DNA of 33,582 nt, taken from the NCBI GenBank assembly GCA_944325575.1, contig CALVAR010000025.1, positions 1 through 33,582 on the forward strand. Reading direction: 5' to 3'. The notes beneath the pieces were generated by a model. The model was not told where the DNA came from. It saw nothing but the letters and a program-made list of their open reading frames with translations, and did not search any database. The stretch is from Candidatus Gastranaerophilales bacterium. Its GTDB lineage: Bacteria; Cyanobacteriota; Vampirovibrionia; Gastranaerophilales; Gastranaerophilaceae. Of the stretch, positions 7,671 through 15,540 are shown one piece after another (positions within the stretch are counted from its first letter, which is position 1; each line of letters opens with the position of its first letter). The position numbers and the translations under genes are program-made.

Positions 7671-8510
7671 TTGGAAAAGTTCTGGATATTGATACAGGCT
7701 ACAGCTCTTGCAGGAATCGGAGGGACCGGTCTCGGCGGGGCGATAGGCGCACTTTTTAAAAGAGATTCAAATAAAACAGCGAGTCTTTTATTAAGTTTTG
7801 CAGCGGGTGTAATGGTTGCAATTGTGTGTTTTGATTTGATTGTAAGTGCTGTAGAAACTAAGACAAATGTCTATATAGTCAGTCTTGCAATTGCTGTTGG
7901 TGCCGGTGTTGTTTATCTTTTGAACCTGTTTATTGACAGAATGACAAACAAAGAAGTATCTCACATAGACAAAGAACACCCGGAAACCGCAGATGATCTG
8001 GATGAAATTATACACAGCAATCATCTTTCAGTTCATATAAAAAAGAATGATACAAAATTTTCTTTGTTTATTGCAGGTGTAATAATGGCTTGTGCAATTG
8101 CTTTACACAATGTACCGGAAGGTATGACAATAGGTGCATCTTTTGCAAACTCTAATGGTGTAATGCAGGGTTCTGCTCTTGTTCTTGCAATATTAATAGG
8201 TTTACATAATATACCGGAAGGTATGGCAATTGCCGTTCCTCTTATAAACGGTGGAGTTAAAAGACGTATGGCTATTCTTGTTACAGGCCTCAGCGGTGCT
8301 CCGACAATCATTGGTGCAATCGTCGGTTACTGGCTTGGAGATATAGGTCCTCTCGGTTTGGCTCTTAGTCTCGGGTTTGCCAGCGGTGCAATGCTTTATG
8401 TCGTATTTGGTGAAATATTGCCGCAATCAATTCTTATGTACAGAAGTAAGCTGCCTGCGTTTTTTGTTATGATAGGGATTTTAATAGGGCTGGTAGTTAT
8501 TTATTCATAA
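7671..8510 (+). CDS. ZIP-family divalent metal transporter
   Basis: A 279-residue membrane protein with about eight hydrophobic segments. The two metal-binding signatures HNVPEGMTIG (near 147-156) and HNIPEGMAIA (near 179-188) define the ZIP family. A His- and acid-rich cytosolic loop at about 98-121 (SHIDKEHPE...HSNHLSVH) is typical too. The start is TTG at 7671, six bases after AAGGAG. It lies 60 bp after the P1B ATPase and is probably in the same operon. ZIP proteins normally import metal, so pairing one with an exporter under a zinc-released repressor is unusual. It might run in the other direction, move a different metal such as manganese or iron, or restore balance after efflux. Confidence 0.88.
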   Translation: MEKFWILIQATALAGIGGTGLGGAIGALFKRDSNKTASLLLSFAAGVMVAIVCFDLIVSAVETKTNVYIVSLAIAVGAGVVYLLNLFIDRMTNKEVSHIDKEHPETADDLDEIIHSNHLSVHIKKNDTKFSLFIAGVIMACAIALHNVPEGMTIGASFANSNGVMQGSALVLAILIGLHNIPEGMAIAVPLINGGVKRRMAILVTGLSGAPTIIGAIVGYWLGDIGPLGLALSLGFASGAMLYVVFGEILPQSILMYRSKLPAFFVMIGILIGLVVIYS

Positions 8511-8511
8511 T

Positions 8512-8997
8512 CTATATCTTAACAGTAATCTCTGCAGCTGAATAGTTTATAACTTTTTTCAAATTATCGGGAGACAATTCTACCTGATAACCGATTTTTC
8601 CCGCACTGAAAATTATGGTATCAAAATCCAGAGCCGAAGAATCTATAACCGTATCAAATTGTTTTTTCATCCCTATTGGAGAACAGCCGCCATGGACATA
8701 ACCGGTTAATGGCAGAAGTTCTTTCAAGTGAAGCATTTCAATAGATTTTTCATTAACAGCATGTGCTGCTTTTTTTAAATCAAGTTCCTTTGCAACGGGA
8801 ATCATAAAAACATAATATTTTTTTGATTTTGAAACAGTAACAAGCGTTTTAAATACTTTATCTGGATTTTGATTCAGCGCAGCCGCAACTTCCACACCGC
8901 TTATTGCATCCGTATCAGCATAAGAATAATGGTTATACGGTATTTTATATTTATCCAAAATTCTCATTACATTTGTTTTATAATCTTTTCCTGACAT
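8512..8997 (-). CDS. ybaK: YbaK/EbsC-type Cys-tRNA(Pro) deacylase
   Basis: A trans-editing enzyme of 161 residues that hydrolyses misacylated Cys-tRNA(Pro) in the cytoplasm. The family features are DAISGVEVAAALNQNPDKVFKTLV with the key lysine in FKTLV, MIPVAKELDLKKAA, and the GYVHGGCSPIGMKK block. The ATG at 8997 (MSGKDYKT) is chosen over a TTG at 9009 because the domain normally begins with a short segment like KTNVMRILD. The gene is convergent with the ZIP gene, with a single base between the stop codons, so a shared terminator is unlikely. Housekeeping role. Confidence 0.92.
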   Translation of the reverse strand: MSGKDYKTNVMRILDKYKIPYNHYSYADTDAISGVEVAAALNQNPDKVFKTLVTVSKSKKYYVFMIPVAKELDLKKAAHAVNEKSIEMLHLKELLPLTGYVHGGCSPIGMKKQFDTVIDSSALDFDTIIFSAGKIGYQVELSPDNLKKVINYSAAEITVKI

Positions 8998-9037
8998 AAC
9001 ACAGACCAATCTTAAATTTACAATTTTTCTTAAAAAT

Positions 9038-9043
9038 TATACT
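9038..9043 (+). promoter_or_regulatory. Putative -10 box of the secreted-protein gene at 9051
   Basis: TATACT ends 7 nt before the ATG at 9051. There is no Shine-Dalgarno sequence, consistent with a leaderless transcript. A second in-frame ATG follows directly at 9054. Confidence 0.4.
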
Positions 9044-9050
9044 ATATAAA

Positions 9051-9680
9051 ATGATGGATTTTAAATGTATAAAATTTTTTATAATCGCAGCACTGTGTAT
9101 TTTTATAAATACACCGGCTTTTGCAAATAATACAGTTCTTGTAAAAAGCTTAAGCAATTTTTCCAGTATGCACCCAAGATACCATATCAGTGTTATTGTC
9201 GTAAAAGAACATAAGTTTAAAAGCGGTTTTGTTCTGGAAAAAGATACAGTGCTTAATTTAAAAGTAGAAAAAATAACAGAGCCCAAAAGAGGGAAAAGAA
9301 ATGTTTATATAGTAGTACATCCAACAACATTTAATGTCCCCTCTAAAAACCAGAAAAGAAAATTCCAAAATCGACATCTAATGGCAAAAGTTACACCTTA
9401 TAAAAAGTTGAACAAAACACAAGCAGCAGAAAAAGGTGCAGTAAGTGCTACTGGCATAATTATCCCGGGATTTTCACAAGCATTTTATTTTTGCAAAGGA
9501 TTTATTAATCCGGAAAAAAATAAAACAAGACTGGCATCTGGCGGCATAAGCACATACGAAAACTCGCCCCTCTCTTATATAGAAAAAGGAAGCGAATTAA
9601 AAATTAACAAAGGGGACTATTTAAAACTAAAATTCTATGATGAAACAACACCAAAATGGAAAATTTTTAAAGGTTTATAA
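9051..9680 (+). CDS. Secreted protein of unknown function, related to the protein at 1460
   Basis: A 209-residue protein with an N-terminal signal peptide (FFIIAALCIFINTPAFA, cut near residue 26). A beta-rich, lysine-rich stretch follows (VLEKDTVLNLKVEKI... and VYIVVHPTTFNVP). It then has a short hydrophobic segment, AVSATGIIIPGFSQAFYF, and a terminal strand ELKINKGDYLKLKFYDE. The order matches the protein at 1460-2176 (GTLLIPACSKIVATVIKI, glycine-rich segment, KAGEAIKIILCDN), which suggests a paralogous envelope family. The function is not recognised. ATG at 9051 and 9054 are both possible. Its stop is 2 bp from the convergent gene's stop. Confidence 0.65.
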   Translation: MMDFKCIKFFIIAALCIFINTPAFANNTVLVKSLSNFSSMHPRYHISVIVVKEHKFKSGFVLEKDTVLNLKVEKITEPKRGKRNVYIVVHPTTFNVPSKNQKRKFQNRHLMAKVTPYKKLNKTQAAEKGAVSATGIIIPGFSQAFYFCKGFINPEKNKTRLASGGISTYENSPLSYIEKGSELKINKGDYLKLKFYDETTPKWKIFKGL

Positions 9681-9682
9681 AT

Positions 9683-10141
9683 TTATTTATTGTTTCGTTT
9701 AAAATACTTGTCTCTCATAACAAAATATCTTTTGCACTGCAAAATTTTATCATATCCAAGCATTATCCCAAGCATAAAATCCTGCTCCGGTGTCAGTTTA
9801 TCAAGACTTTTGTTAAAAGTGGATACGACTTTTATACAATCCTTATTGCCAAAAAATACATTTATATTCTTTTTATTCACATCATTTATTACATACGGAA
9901 TATTTTCTCTTTTAAGTCTGGCTTCTATGATTTCTCTGTTATCCGCACGTTCCGTTGTCAGCACAAGACTTCTCAGGCCTTTTTTATACTCATATATATG
10001 GTGATAAAAGACTCTTAATTCACTATGCGGAAAAGAATCCGGTGTTTTTGCCTCTCCAAAAGCAATATTAAAACAATTCTGTTGTCTTTGTATACCTTTA
10101 TTGCCGGAATATATCAATCCGCTAACGGGCATTATACTCAT
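9683..10141 (-). CDS. DUF2023-like small protein with N-terminal FGE-type leader
   Basis: A 152-residue cytoplasmic protein. The central part, ELRVFYHHIYEYKKGLRSLVLTT, then INVFFGNKDC and LTPEQDFMLGIMLGYDKILQCKRY, matches my memory of the DUF2023 family (a small alpha/beta domain of unknown role), but I could not check this. The first 35 residues are an extra leader with IAFGEAKTP, similar in style to the FGA leaders of other small proteins in this window. The ATG at 10141 has a strong AAGGAGG five bases upstream; the in-frame TTG at 10144 is not needed. Confidence 0.65.
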   Translation of the reverse strand: MSIMPVSGLIYSGNKGIQRQQNCFNIAFGEAKTPDSFPHSELRVFYHHIYEYKKGLRSLVLTTERADNREIIEARLKRENIPYVINDVNKKNINVFFGNKDCIKVVSTFNKSLDKLTPEQDFMLGIMLGYDKILQCKRYFVMRDKYFKRNNK

Positions 10142-10270
10142 CAAAACCTCCTTATTTTTTTAAATGTAAGGCAAGACTAACTTTATGTCAAGAACATATT
10201 ACAAAAAATTTAAAAAATTATTATAAAAAATTATCCTAAAAGGCAATGCAAAAAAGCTTCCGTCATATAA

Positions 10271-10284
10271 ATATAAGCTTATAT
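10271..10284. promoter_or_regulatory. 14-bp perfect palindrome upstream of the peroxiredoxin gene
   Basis: ATATAAGCTTATAT is a perfect palindrome ending 7 bases before the ribosome binding site AAAGGAA. It could be an operator, for example for a peroxide or redox regulator, but no specific regulator consensus is recognised. Confidence 0.35.
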
Positions 10285-10301
10285 CACAGAAAGGAATATG
10301 T

Positions 10302-11084
10302 ATGCTGAAAAAAATATTGCTTCCGGCTGTTATTACAGCGGTTATATTTGGCTTGATAAATAACAGAAACAAAAAACGCCTGCCTCAAATCGGAGAAAAA
10401 GCACCGTCTTTTCATGCAAAAAGTACAAAAGGATTTATAAGTTTTCCTTATGATTTTAAAGGAAGCTGGGTAGTTTTTTTCTCACATCCTGCGGATTTTA
10501 CCCCGGTTTGTACTACAGAGTTTATGACACTTGAAGCAATGAAAAGTGAATTTGAGCAAATCAATACAAAGCTGCTCGGACTTTCTGTTGACAGCCTGAG
10601 TTCTCATCTGGCCTGGCTTAAAGATATTAAAGAGAATATAAACTACAAAGGATTAAATGAAGTAGATGTCGATTTTCCGGTTATAGACGATTTAAACGGC
10701 AATATAGCCAGAAAATACGGAATGATTCAGCCCAAAGCAGATAACACAAAAACCGTACGTGCTGTATTTATTATTGACCCCAAAAGTATAATAAGAGCAA
10801 TTTTATATTATCCGCAGTCAACGGGCAGAAATCTTGATGAAATAAAACGTATTGTGATTGCACTGCAGACCGCCGATAAATTTAATGTTGTAACACCTGC
10901 AAACTGGGAAACTGGAGACGAAGTAATTATCCCTCCTCCGTTAAATAAAAAAGAAGCAATAGAACGTTTAGAGAGCATGGAAAATATAAAATGCTACGAC
11001 TGGTTTTTATGCTTTAAGCAACTCCCTAAAAATGATATAGAAGAAAAAATATTTTGTGAAAAATGCGATATATGCGAAAACTAA
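10302..11084 (+). CDS. Membrane-anchored Prx6/AhpC-type peroxiredoxin
   Basis: A thiol peroxidase of 260 residues. The active-site motif P-x3-T-x2-C is PADFTPVC, with peroxidatic Cys70. The long C-terminal region including PANWETGDEVIIPP and the CYDWFLC segment places it in the Prx6-like group. It differs from the usual cytosolic form in its N-terminus, a hydrophobic stretch (about 4-19) with flanking lysines that would anchor it to the membrane. The C-terminus also carries extra cysteines (CYDWFLC and FCEKCDICEN), possible resolving or metal-binding residues. The thioredoxin gene follows after 11 bp, so thioredoxin is the probable reductant. The ribosome binding site is AAAGGAA. Confidence 0.88.
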   Translation: MLKKILLPAVITAVIFGLINNRNKKRLPQIGEKAPSFHAKSTKGFISFPYDFKGSWVVFFSHPADFTPVCTTEFMTLEAMKSEFEQINTKLLGLSVDSLSSHLAWLKDIKENINYKGLNEVDVDFPVIDDLNGNIARKYGMIQPKADNTKTVRAVFIIDPKSIIRAILYYPQSTGRNLDEIKRIVIALQTADKFNVVTPANWETGDEVIIPPPLNKKEAIERLESMENIKCYDWFLCFKQLPKNDIEEKIFCEKCDICEN

Positions 11085-11095
11085 AGGAGATAATA

Positions 11096-11425
11096 ATGTC
11101 AAAAGTATTAGAATTTACGGATGAAAATTTTGATATAGAACTGGAGAACACGAACAATCCCGTAATAGTAGACTTTTTTGCGCCATGGTGCGGACACTGC
11201 CGCACACAAGGACCGATTATTGAAAAACTCGCAGATGAGCTGGACGGCAAGGCTATTGTGGCAAAACTTAATGTTGATGAAAACAGAGAAAAAGCTGCAG
11301 AATATTTTATAAGCGGAATTCCGGCCATTCTTGTATTTAAAAACGGCAAACTTGTAGAACAAAAAGCCGGTGTGCAGCAGCTCGAGGAATTAAAGAAGCT
11401 TGCATTAAAACACGAAAATAACTAA
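11096..11425 (+). CDS. trxA: Thioredoxin with a WCGHC active site
   Basis: A 109-residue thioredoxin fold. The active site is WCGHC (Cys32 and Cys35), with cis-proline Pro76 in GIPAIL. Classical thioredoxins have WCGPC; histidine in this place is typical of PDI-like enzymes and raises the redox potential, so it may be a more oxidising disulfide exchanger. It has no signal peptide. The ATG at 11096 is preceded by AAGGAG and follows the peroxiredoxin stop by 11 bp; the ORF can be read further upstream, but only inside the peroxiredoxin gene. The pair is likely one operon that ends at the intrinsic terminator 11436-11463. Confidence 0.92.
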   Translation: MSKVLEFTDENFDIELENTNNPVIVDFFAPWCGHCRTQGPIIEKLADELDGKAIVAKLNVDENREKAAEYFISGIPAILVFKNGKLVEQKAGVQQLEELKKLALKHENN

Positions 11426-11435
11426 AAGACACAAT

Positions 11436-11463
11436 AAAATCCGGAGAATACTTCGGATTTTTT
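11436..11463 (+). terminator. Intrinsic terminator of the peroxiredoxin-thioredoxin operon
   Basis: AAAATCCG (11436-11443) pairs with CGGATTTT (11454-11461) around a 10-nt loop, and the T-run continues to 11463. It sits 10 bp after the thioredoxin stop. Confidence 0.85.
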
Positions 11464-11569
11464 GTTAAAATAACTTAACAAGCTGACAAAATATTTTATG
11501 TTCAGGCTTTGTCTATAATACAGAATATTTATATAACACAAGAAACACTATACAAAGAAGGAAAAGTAA

Positions 11570-12166
11570 ATGGAAAACTACAATGTATCATTTGGAGCAA
11601 GAAGAATAGGCACAGCAAATATTCGTGCAAAAATTAATAATAAGTGGAAAGATATCCCCGTAAGTTTTGTTAGACTTCACCCGAAAACAAACAAAGGGGA
11701 TAAAGCAGCTCTTGAATCCGTAACAAACTTATGGCAAGGGAAGAATTTGTCAGGTTCAATACAAGAACAATCAGAAATTTGTAATGATCCTGTTTTTGCA
11801 TTGACAACACAAAACGAAAATTTTAAAAGCATTAATCCCAAAAAAATACTAGGAATGCTTACGACAAATGATTTCAAAAGCAATGCGGAAGATACAGCAG
11901 AAATTTTCAGACTCGGTGTAAATCCGGAGTATGCGTATACTCAAAATAAAAACAAAAGAGACTTAAAACATATCGGAGCAGCTCTTATTAAAAAATTTGT
12001 GGATTTAGTTGATAAAAGAACAAATGTCAGAAGAGTTGTTGCAACAGCAGAAGAGCCATCTGAAGTTAAATTTCTAAAAAAAATGAATATGAATGAAAAA
12101 AATTCTAACTTCAAATATACAAACTTTGAAATAAACAAAGAAAATTTTGATGAATTTGTGAAATAA
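11570..12166 (+). CDS. GNAT-like protein with FGA-type leader, unknown substrate
   Basis: A 198-residue protein starting with YNVSFGARRIG, a leader style I associate with Gastranaerophilales small proteins. The C-terminal half reads like a GNAT acetyl-CoA site: a basic KRDLKHIGAALIKKFVDLVDKR segment where the HIGAAL turn would bind the pyrophosphate, then VRRVVATAEEPSEVKFLKKMNM. The N-terminal half (about 15-95) is not recognised. The start has GAAGGAAAAG nine bases upstream. It stands alone between the terminator at 11463 and the tRNA-derived repeat array that begins just after its stop codon. The acetyltransferase assignment is moderate. Confidence 0.6.
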   Translation: MENYNVSFGARRIGTANIRAKINNKWKDIPVSFVRLHPKTNKGDKAALESVTNLWQGKNLSGSIQEQSEICNDPVFALTTQNENFKSINPKKILGMLTTNDFKSNAEDTAEIFRLGVNPEYAYTQNKNKRDLKHIGAALIKKFVDLVDKRTNVRRVVATAEEPSEVKFLKKMNMNEKNSNFKYTNFEINKENFDEFVK

Positions 12167-12168
12167 AA

Positions 12169-12512
12169 AGCCGGTGACGGGGCCGAGCGGGCAAAAGCCT
12201 GCGTTTTAAAATTAGCCTGCGATTGGTCGCAGGTTCGCATAAAATTTGTTAAAAAAGCCGGTGACGGGGCCGAGCGGGCGAAAGCCTGCGTTTTAAAATT
12301 AGCCTGCGGGGTCGCAGGTTCGCATAAAATTTGTTAAAAAAGCCGGTGACGGGGCCGAGCGGGCGGAAGCCTGCGTTTTAAAATTAGCCTGCGATTGGTC
12401 GCAGGTTCGCATAAAATTTGTTAAAAAAGCCGGTGACGGGGCCGAGCGGGCGAAAGCCTGCGTTTTAAAATTAGCCTGCGGGGTCGCAGGTTCGCATAAA
12501 ATTTGTTAAAAA
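12169..12512. repeat. Four tandem tRNA-derived repeats in an alternating A-B-A-B pattern
   Basis: Copies start at 12169, 12256, 12341 and 12428, with periods of 87, 85 and 87 bp, and 85 bp to the intact tRNA-Thr at 12513. Each begins with AGCCGGTGACGGGG, the 3' end of tRNA-Thr as seen on the plus strand, then departs. It later carries GTCGCAGGTTCG, the T-arm in the opposite orientation. Type A copies (1, 3) have hairpin CCTGCGA-TTGG-TCGCAGG; type B copies (2, 4) have CCTGCG-GGGT-CGCAGG. So a two-unit block of about 172 bp was itself duplicated. Between copies is a shared ATAAAATTTGTTAAAAA linker. Confidence 0.9.
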
Positions 12513-12585
12513 AGCCGGTGACGGGGTTCGAACCTGCGACCTGATCATTACGAATGACCTGCTCTACCAGCTGAGCTACACCGGC
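12513..12585 (-). tRNA. tRNA-Thr(CGT)
   Basis: Read on the minus strand it begins GCCGGTGTAGCTCAGCTGG and ends CACCGGCT. The acceptor stem pairs GCCGGTG with CACCGGC. The anticodon stem is GGTCA/TGATC (one G-T pair) around TTCGTAA, so the anticodon is CGT (12550-12552) and reads ACG, threonine. The T-arm CGCAGGTTCGAACCCCG is complete. CCA is not encoded. It lies 5 bp from the GH32 gene stop, on the same strand, and directly abuts the repeat array. Confidence 0.95.
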
Positions 12586-12590
12586 TTTTA

Positions 12591-14171
12591 TCAATTATTT
12601 ATTGACTTCAATTTATAAAAATCAAGCGATTTAATCTTAACTTCGCCGTCAGAAACAAATTTTACATCGTTACTGTTTTTGTCCGGATAAATTCTTGAAC
12701 TCATCACGACCTGGCCATCATTTGCAAATACCTCGACAGATGATTTATCAACAAAGATATGCAGCTTCAAAAGATTATCCGCCAGAGGCAAAGAGGCTTC
12801 TCTTTCGCCTGTTAGCATATGTTCCGGCACGGAACTTGATTTGTCACGGTTCAATTTTAAGATTTTACTTTCTTTATCATAACTCAAAACTGTTTCTTGT
12901 GAAGAGGAAGCTCTTAACTTAATCGCAAAAGATTTTGCATTGGTCAAATCTGCTGTAACAATGAGTTCATATGCATTGCCGTTAATTCTGCTAAATTCTC
13001 TTGTGCCATTAAGTTTTTGATCTTTATAATTTGCAGAATCATATCTCAGCGCTTTTAAACCGCTGTATGGAGCAGTAACGACCTTACCGTTCAATATTTT
13101 CAACTCACGGGGAATACTCATCATGCCCGCCCAGCCTTCTGCTGTTTCGGGTATTTTTGTATCCCACATATCAAGCCACGCAATCAAGACATGCTTTCCG
13201 TCAGGAGTTTTTATAACCTGCGGCGCATAAAAATCAAAACCATAATCGAACAAGCCAAACGGACCTTTTTGTTTAAATTTTCCGGTATCATAATCCAATT
13301 TTCCGACAAACCATCCGGATTGATATTTGTTTAAGAACATTTTACCGTGAGGCTTGATGCCCTGAGGAGAAATGATTAAGACATCATCACTGCCTATATG
13401 CCAAAAGCTCGGACATTCCCACATATAGCCCATCTCGCCGTTAGAGCCTATTGCCGTAATATTTATAAATACCCAGTTTCGTAAATCTTTGCTTTTAAAA
13501 AGAAGTACAGCACCGTCTTTTGTTTTTTCGTACTGAGAACCGACAAGTGCATAATATCTGTCAGACTGTTTCCAGATAAAAGGATCTCTGAAATCTTTCA
13601 GAGAAAAGTTCAAGACAGAATAATGAGGAGCCATATTAATTACGGGATTATTCGCAGACTTGCCGAAGTTTATACCATCCTTGCTCATTGCAAGATTCTG
13701 TGTTTGATGAATTTCTGTTTTATCATCCTTCTTATTTACCACATGTCCCGTATAGAACAGATATAAAATATTGTCCTCAACAATTGCGCTGCCGGAAAAT
13801 ACCCCGTCTTTGTCATAAGCTTCAGAAGGAGCAAGGGCAATCGGCATTTCTTTCCAGTGAACTAAATCAGGACTAACATAATGCCCCCAGTGCATTTTTT
13901 CATGTTTCGGAGCAAAGGGATTATGCTGATAAAAAAGATGATACTGTCCGTTAAAATAAGAAAAACCGTTTGGATCATTCATCCAGTTTGCAGGCGCAGC
14001 AAGATGATATTGCGGATAGAAATGCGCCTTATCAATTTTAATCGAAGCCGCATCCACGCTTTGCTGTGCCTTTTGCAGCAGCTGTTTATGAGAAGCGGCA
14101 TCGGAAAAAGAAGTATTTTGAACGGAAAATACTAAAAATACCGCTAATAATAAAGACCAGAATGGATTCAT
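12591..14171 (-). CDS. Secreted glycoside hydrolase family 32 (fructan/sucrose hydrolase)
   Basis: A 526-residue enzyme that cleaves beta-fructosidic bonds in levan, inulin or sucrose. The GH32 triad is clear: WMNDPNG with nucleophile Asp66, RDP (195-197) with the transition-state Asp196, and WECPSFW with acid/base Glu252. The five-bladed propeller covers about 55-370 and the beta-sandwich C-terminal domain follows. A signal peptide (MNPFWSLLLAVFLVFSVQN) directs export, so it works outside the cytoplasm, unlike sucrose-6-phosphate hydrolases. The start ATG at 14171 has GGAGAAG five bases before it; the in-frame codon at 14228 is upstream of this site and would bury the signal peptide. No sugar transporter or regulator is next to it. 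Confidence 0.93.
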   Translation of the reverse strand: MNPFWSLLLAVFLVFSVQNTSFSDAASHKQLLQKAQQSVDAASIKIDKAHFYPQYHLAAPANWMNDPNGFSYFNGQYHLFYQHNPFAPKHEKMHWGHYVSPDLVHWKEMPIALAPSEAYDKDGVFSGSAIVEDNILYLFYTGHVVNKKDDKTEIHQTQNLAMSKDGINFGKSANNPVINMAPHYSVLNFSLKDFRDPFIWKQSDRYYALVGSQYEKTKDGAVLLFKSKDLRNWVFINITAIGSNGEMGYMWECPSFWHIGSDDVLIISPQGIKPHGKMFLNKYQSGWFVGKLDYDTGKFKQKGPFGLFDYGFDFYAPQVIKTPDGKHVLIAWLDMWDTKIPETAEGWAGMMSIPRELKILNGKVVTAPYSGLKALRYDSANYKDQKLNGTREFSRINGNAYELIVTADLTNAKSFAIKLRASSSQETVLSYDKESKILKLNRDKSSSVPEHMLTGEREASLPLADNLLKLHIFVDKSSVEVFANDGQVVMSSRIYPDKNSNDVKFVSDGEVKIKSLDFYKLKSINN

Positions 14172-14264
14172 AAAACTTCTCCGTCTCCATCTATGAGGAA
14201 CTGCTTTATAATAACATAAAATATTCAAATTTTTAAATTTCCTATAAAAACGGGCTTTAAGAAA

Positions 14265-15503
14265 TTAGATAAACTGCTTAAATGCCGGCGATATATTTTT
14301 TTGTTTTAAAAATTCCTGCGTCATAGTCTGCAATTTTTTATCCTTATTGTATCTGTATCTTGTAAAAAGATTGGAAATACCCGCAACGAAAAAGCCCATA
14401 ACACCTATGCTGAACAGGAAAGGCACACCGGAAATAAGAACCTTTTGTTTGGCAAGTTTTTTAAATTCAGCTTCAACAGATGTTTTATTTTTATCAGCCA
14501 AATCTTTTGCCAATTTTTCCAATTTATCAAACCCAGGAACCTCAAGATCCTTATTAATAGTTTCTTTACATTTTCCGGCTTTTTTCAACAGTTTTTTAAA
14601 CCCTTTTTCAAACAGCTCAGAGCCCGTAATAACATAAAAGCCGACAACCGGATAACGAAACAGTGTCTCTAAAAAGTTTTGTTTTCCTCTGTCTTTTGAA
14701 GCGCCGAAATATCCGGCACCGCCGATAAGCACACACGAAGTGAGCTGACCTTTGCTCAAAACAAGCTTGCCGTCTTGGGATGCAAAATCAAGAGAAAAAT
14801 ATTTATTGAAAAACTCTTTTGCCTTTTTATTGTTACCAAAGAACTTTGAACCCGGTGCAAGAATTGCTTCGGATACATTCTGCAGCATTTTTGAATTTGC
14901 TCCTTTTTTTGAAATCAGTATACCGAGTCCCAAACTCGTGATAAAAGTCAAAGCAGCTTTTAAAATATTTTTATGCGCACTTTTTCGTACTCTGTTTTGC
15001 AAAGATTTATCTTCTCTTTTGTTCTTAAGATTAGCAATATTTTCAAAATCACCGCTTTTAAAAACATTTAATGTCATAAGGTTTTTAAAATAGTTCAACG
15101 TAAATACGGCAAGCGGCATAAACAGAGCGCTGAGAGCAATGGCAGCTTTTACAGGTAATACGTTTTTATTCAACGCATTTTTTTGAGACATTAATTTTTC
15201 CGCACTAACCGCAACCAGCTGCTTTGCATTTATATCCAAATTTTTTGAGAATATTTTTCGTGATAAATTCTCACCGATTATTGCAGGCAGAAAATAAACA
15301 ACAGCACTCTCCAAAAGTTCTAAAAAAGTATTTTCAGCAAGATCGGCTTTGCTTCTTGCAAAAGTTGCCTTGGGCACAAGACAGGTTCCCGTATCCTGTA
15401 TAAATCTGGAAGTAGATAAACCGGAAGCTTGCTCGTTATGATTTACAAACTTTGCTGCGGCTCTAAGCGGCTGTGATAATGTATTTATTAAATTGATAGA
15501 CAT
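14265..15503 (-). CDS. Multi-pass membrane protein of unknown function
   Basis: A 412-residue protein with several hydrophobic segments, roughly at 80-100, 125-145, 185-205, 255-290 and 365-390, joined by lysine-rich loops. A long charged helix at about 315-355 (KELEVPGFDKLEKLAKDLADKNKT-like) may be a coiled coil. There is no signal peptide. Its N-terminus contains NTLSQPLRAAAKFVNHNEQ and TGTCLVPKATFARSKADL, which I do not recognise. The start ATG at 15503 has AAGGAA ten bases before. The style suggests a lineage-restricted family, but that cannot be tested here. Function not recognised. Confidence 0.65.
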   Translation of the reverse strand: MSINLINTLSQPLRAAAKFVNHNEQASGLSTSRFIQDTGTCLVPKATFARSKADLAENTFLELLESAVVYFLPAIIGENLSRKIFSKNLDINAKQLVAVSAEKLMSQKNALNKNVLPVKAAIALSALFMPLAVFTLNYFKNLMTLNVFKSGDFENIANLKNKREDKSLQNRVRKSAHKNILKAALTFITSLGLGILISKKGANSKMLQNVSEAILAPGSKFFGNNKKAKEFFNKYFSLDFASQDGKLVLSKGQLTSCVLIGGAGYFGASKDRGKQNFLETLFRYPVVGFYVITGSELFEKGFKKLLKKAGKCKETINKDLEVPGFDKLEKLAKDLADKNKTSVEAEFKKLAKQKVLISGVPFLFSIGVMGFFVAGISNLFTRYRYNKDKKLQTMTQEFLKQKNISPAFKQFI

Positions 15504-15540
15504 TTTGATAATTCCTTTAACTTAAACTCTGCAAACACTT

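Noticed and set aside
11026-11362. Minus-strand frames over the thioredoxin gene
   Set aside because: Shadows of a well-supported thioredoxin; no ribosome binding site and no recognisable motif.
12169-12512. CRISPR array
   Set aside because: The repeats are 85-87 bp with no unique spacers and are clearly made of tRNA pieces; no cas genes are present.
12169-12512. Four functional tRNA genes
   Set aside because: No copy has a closed acceptor stem or an anticodon arm; the T-arm is cut after GGTTCG.
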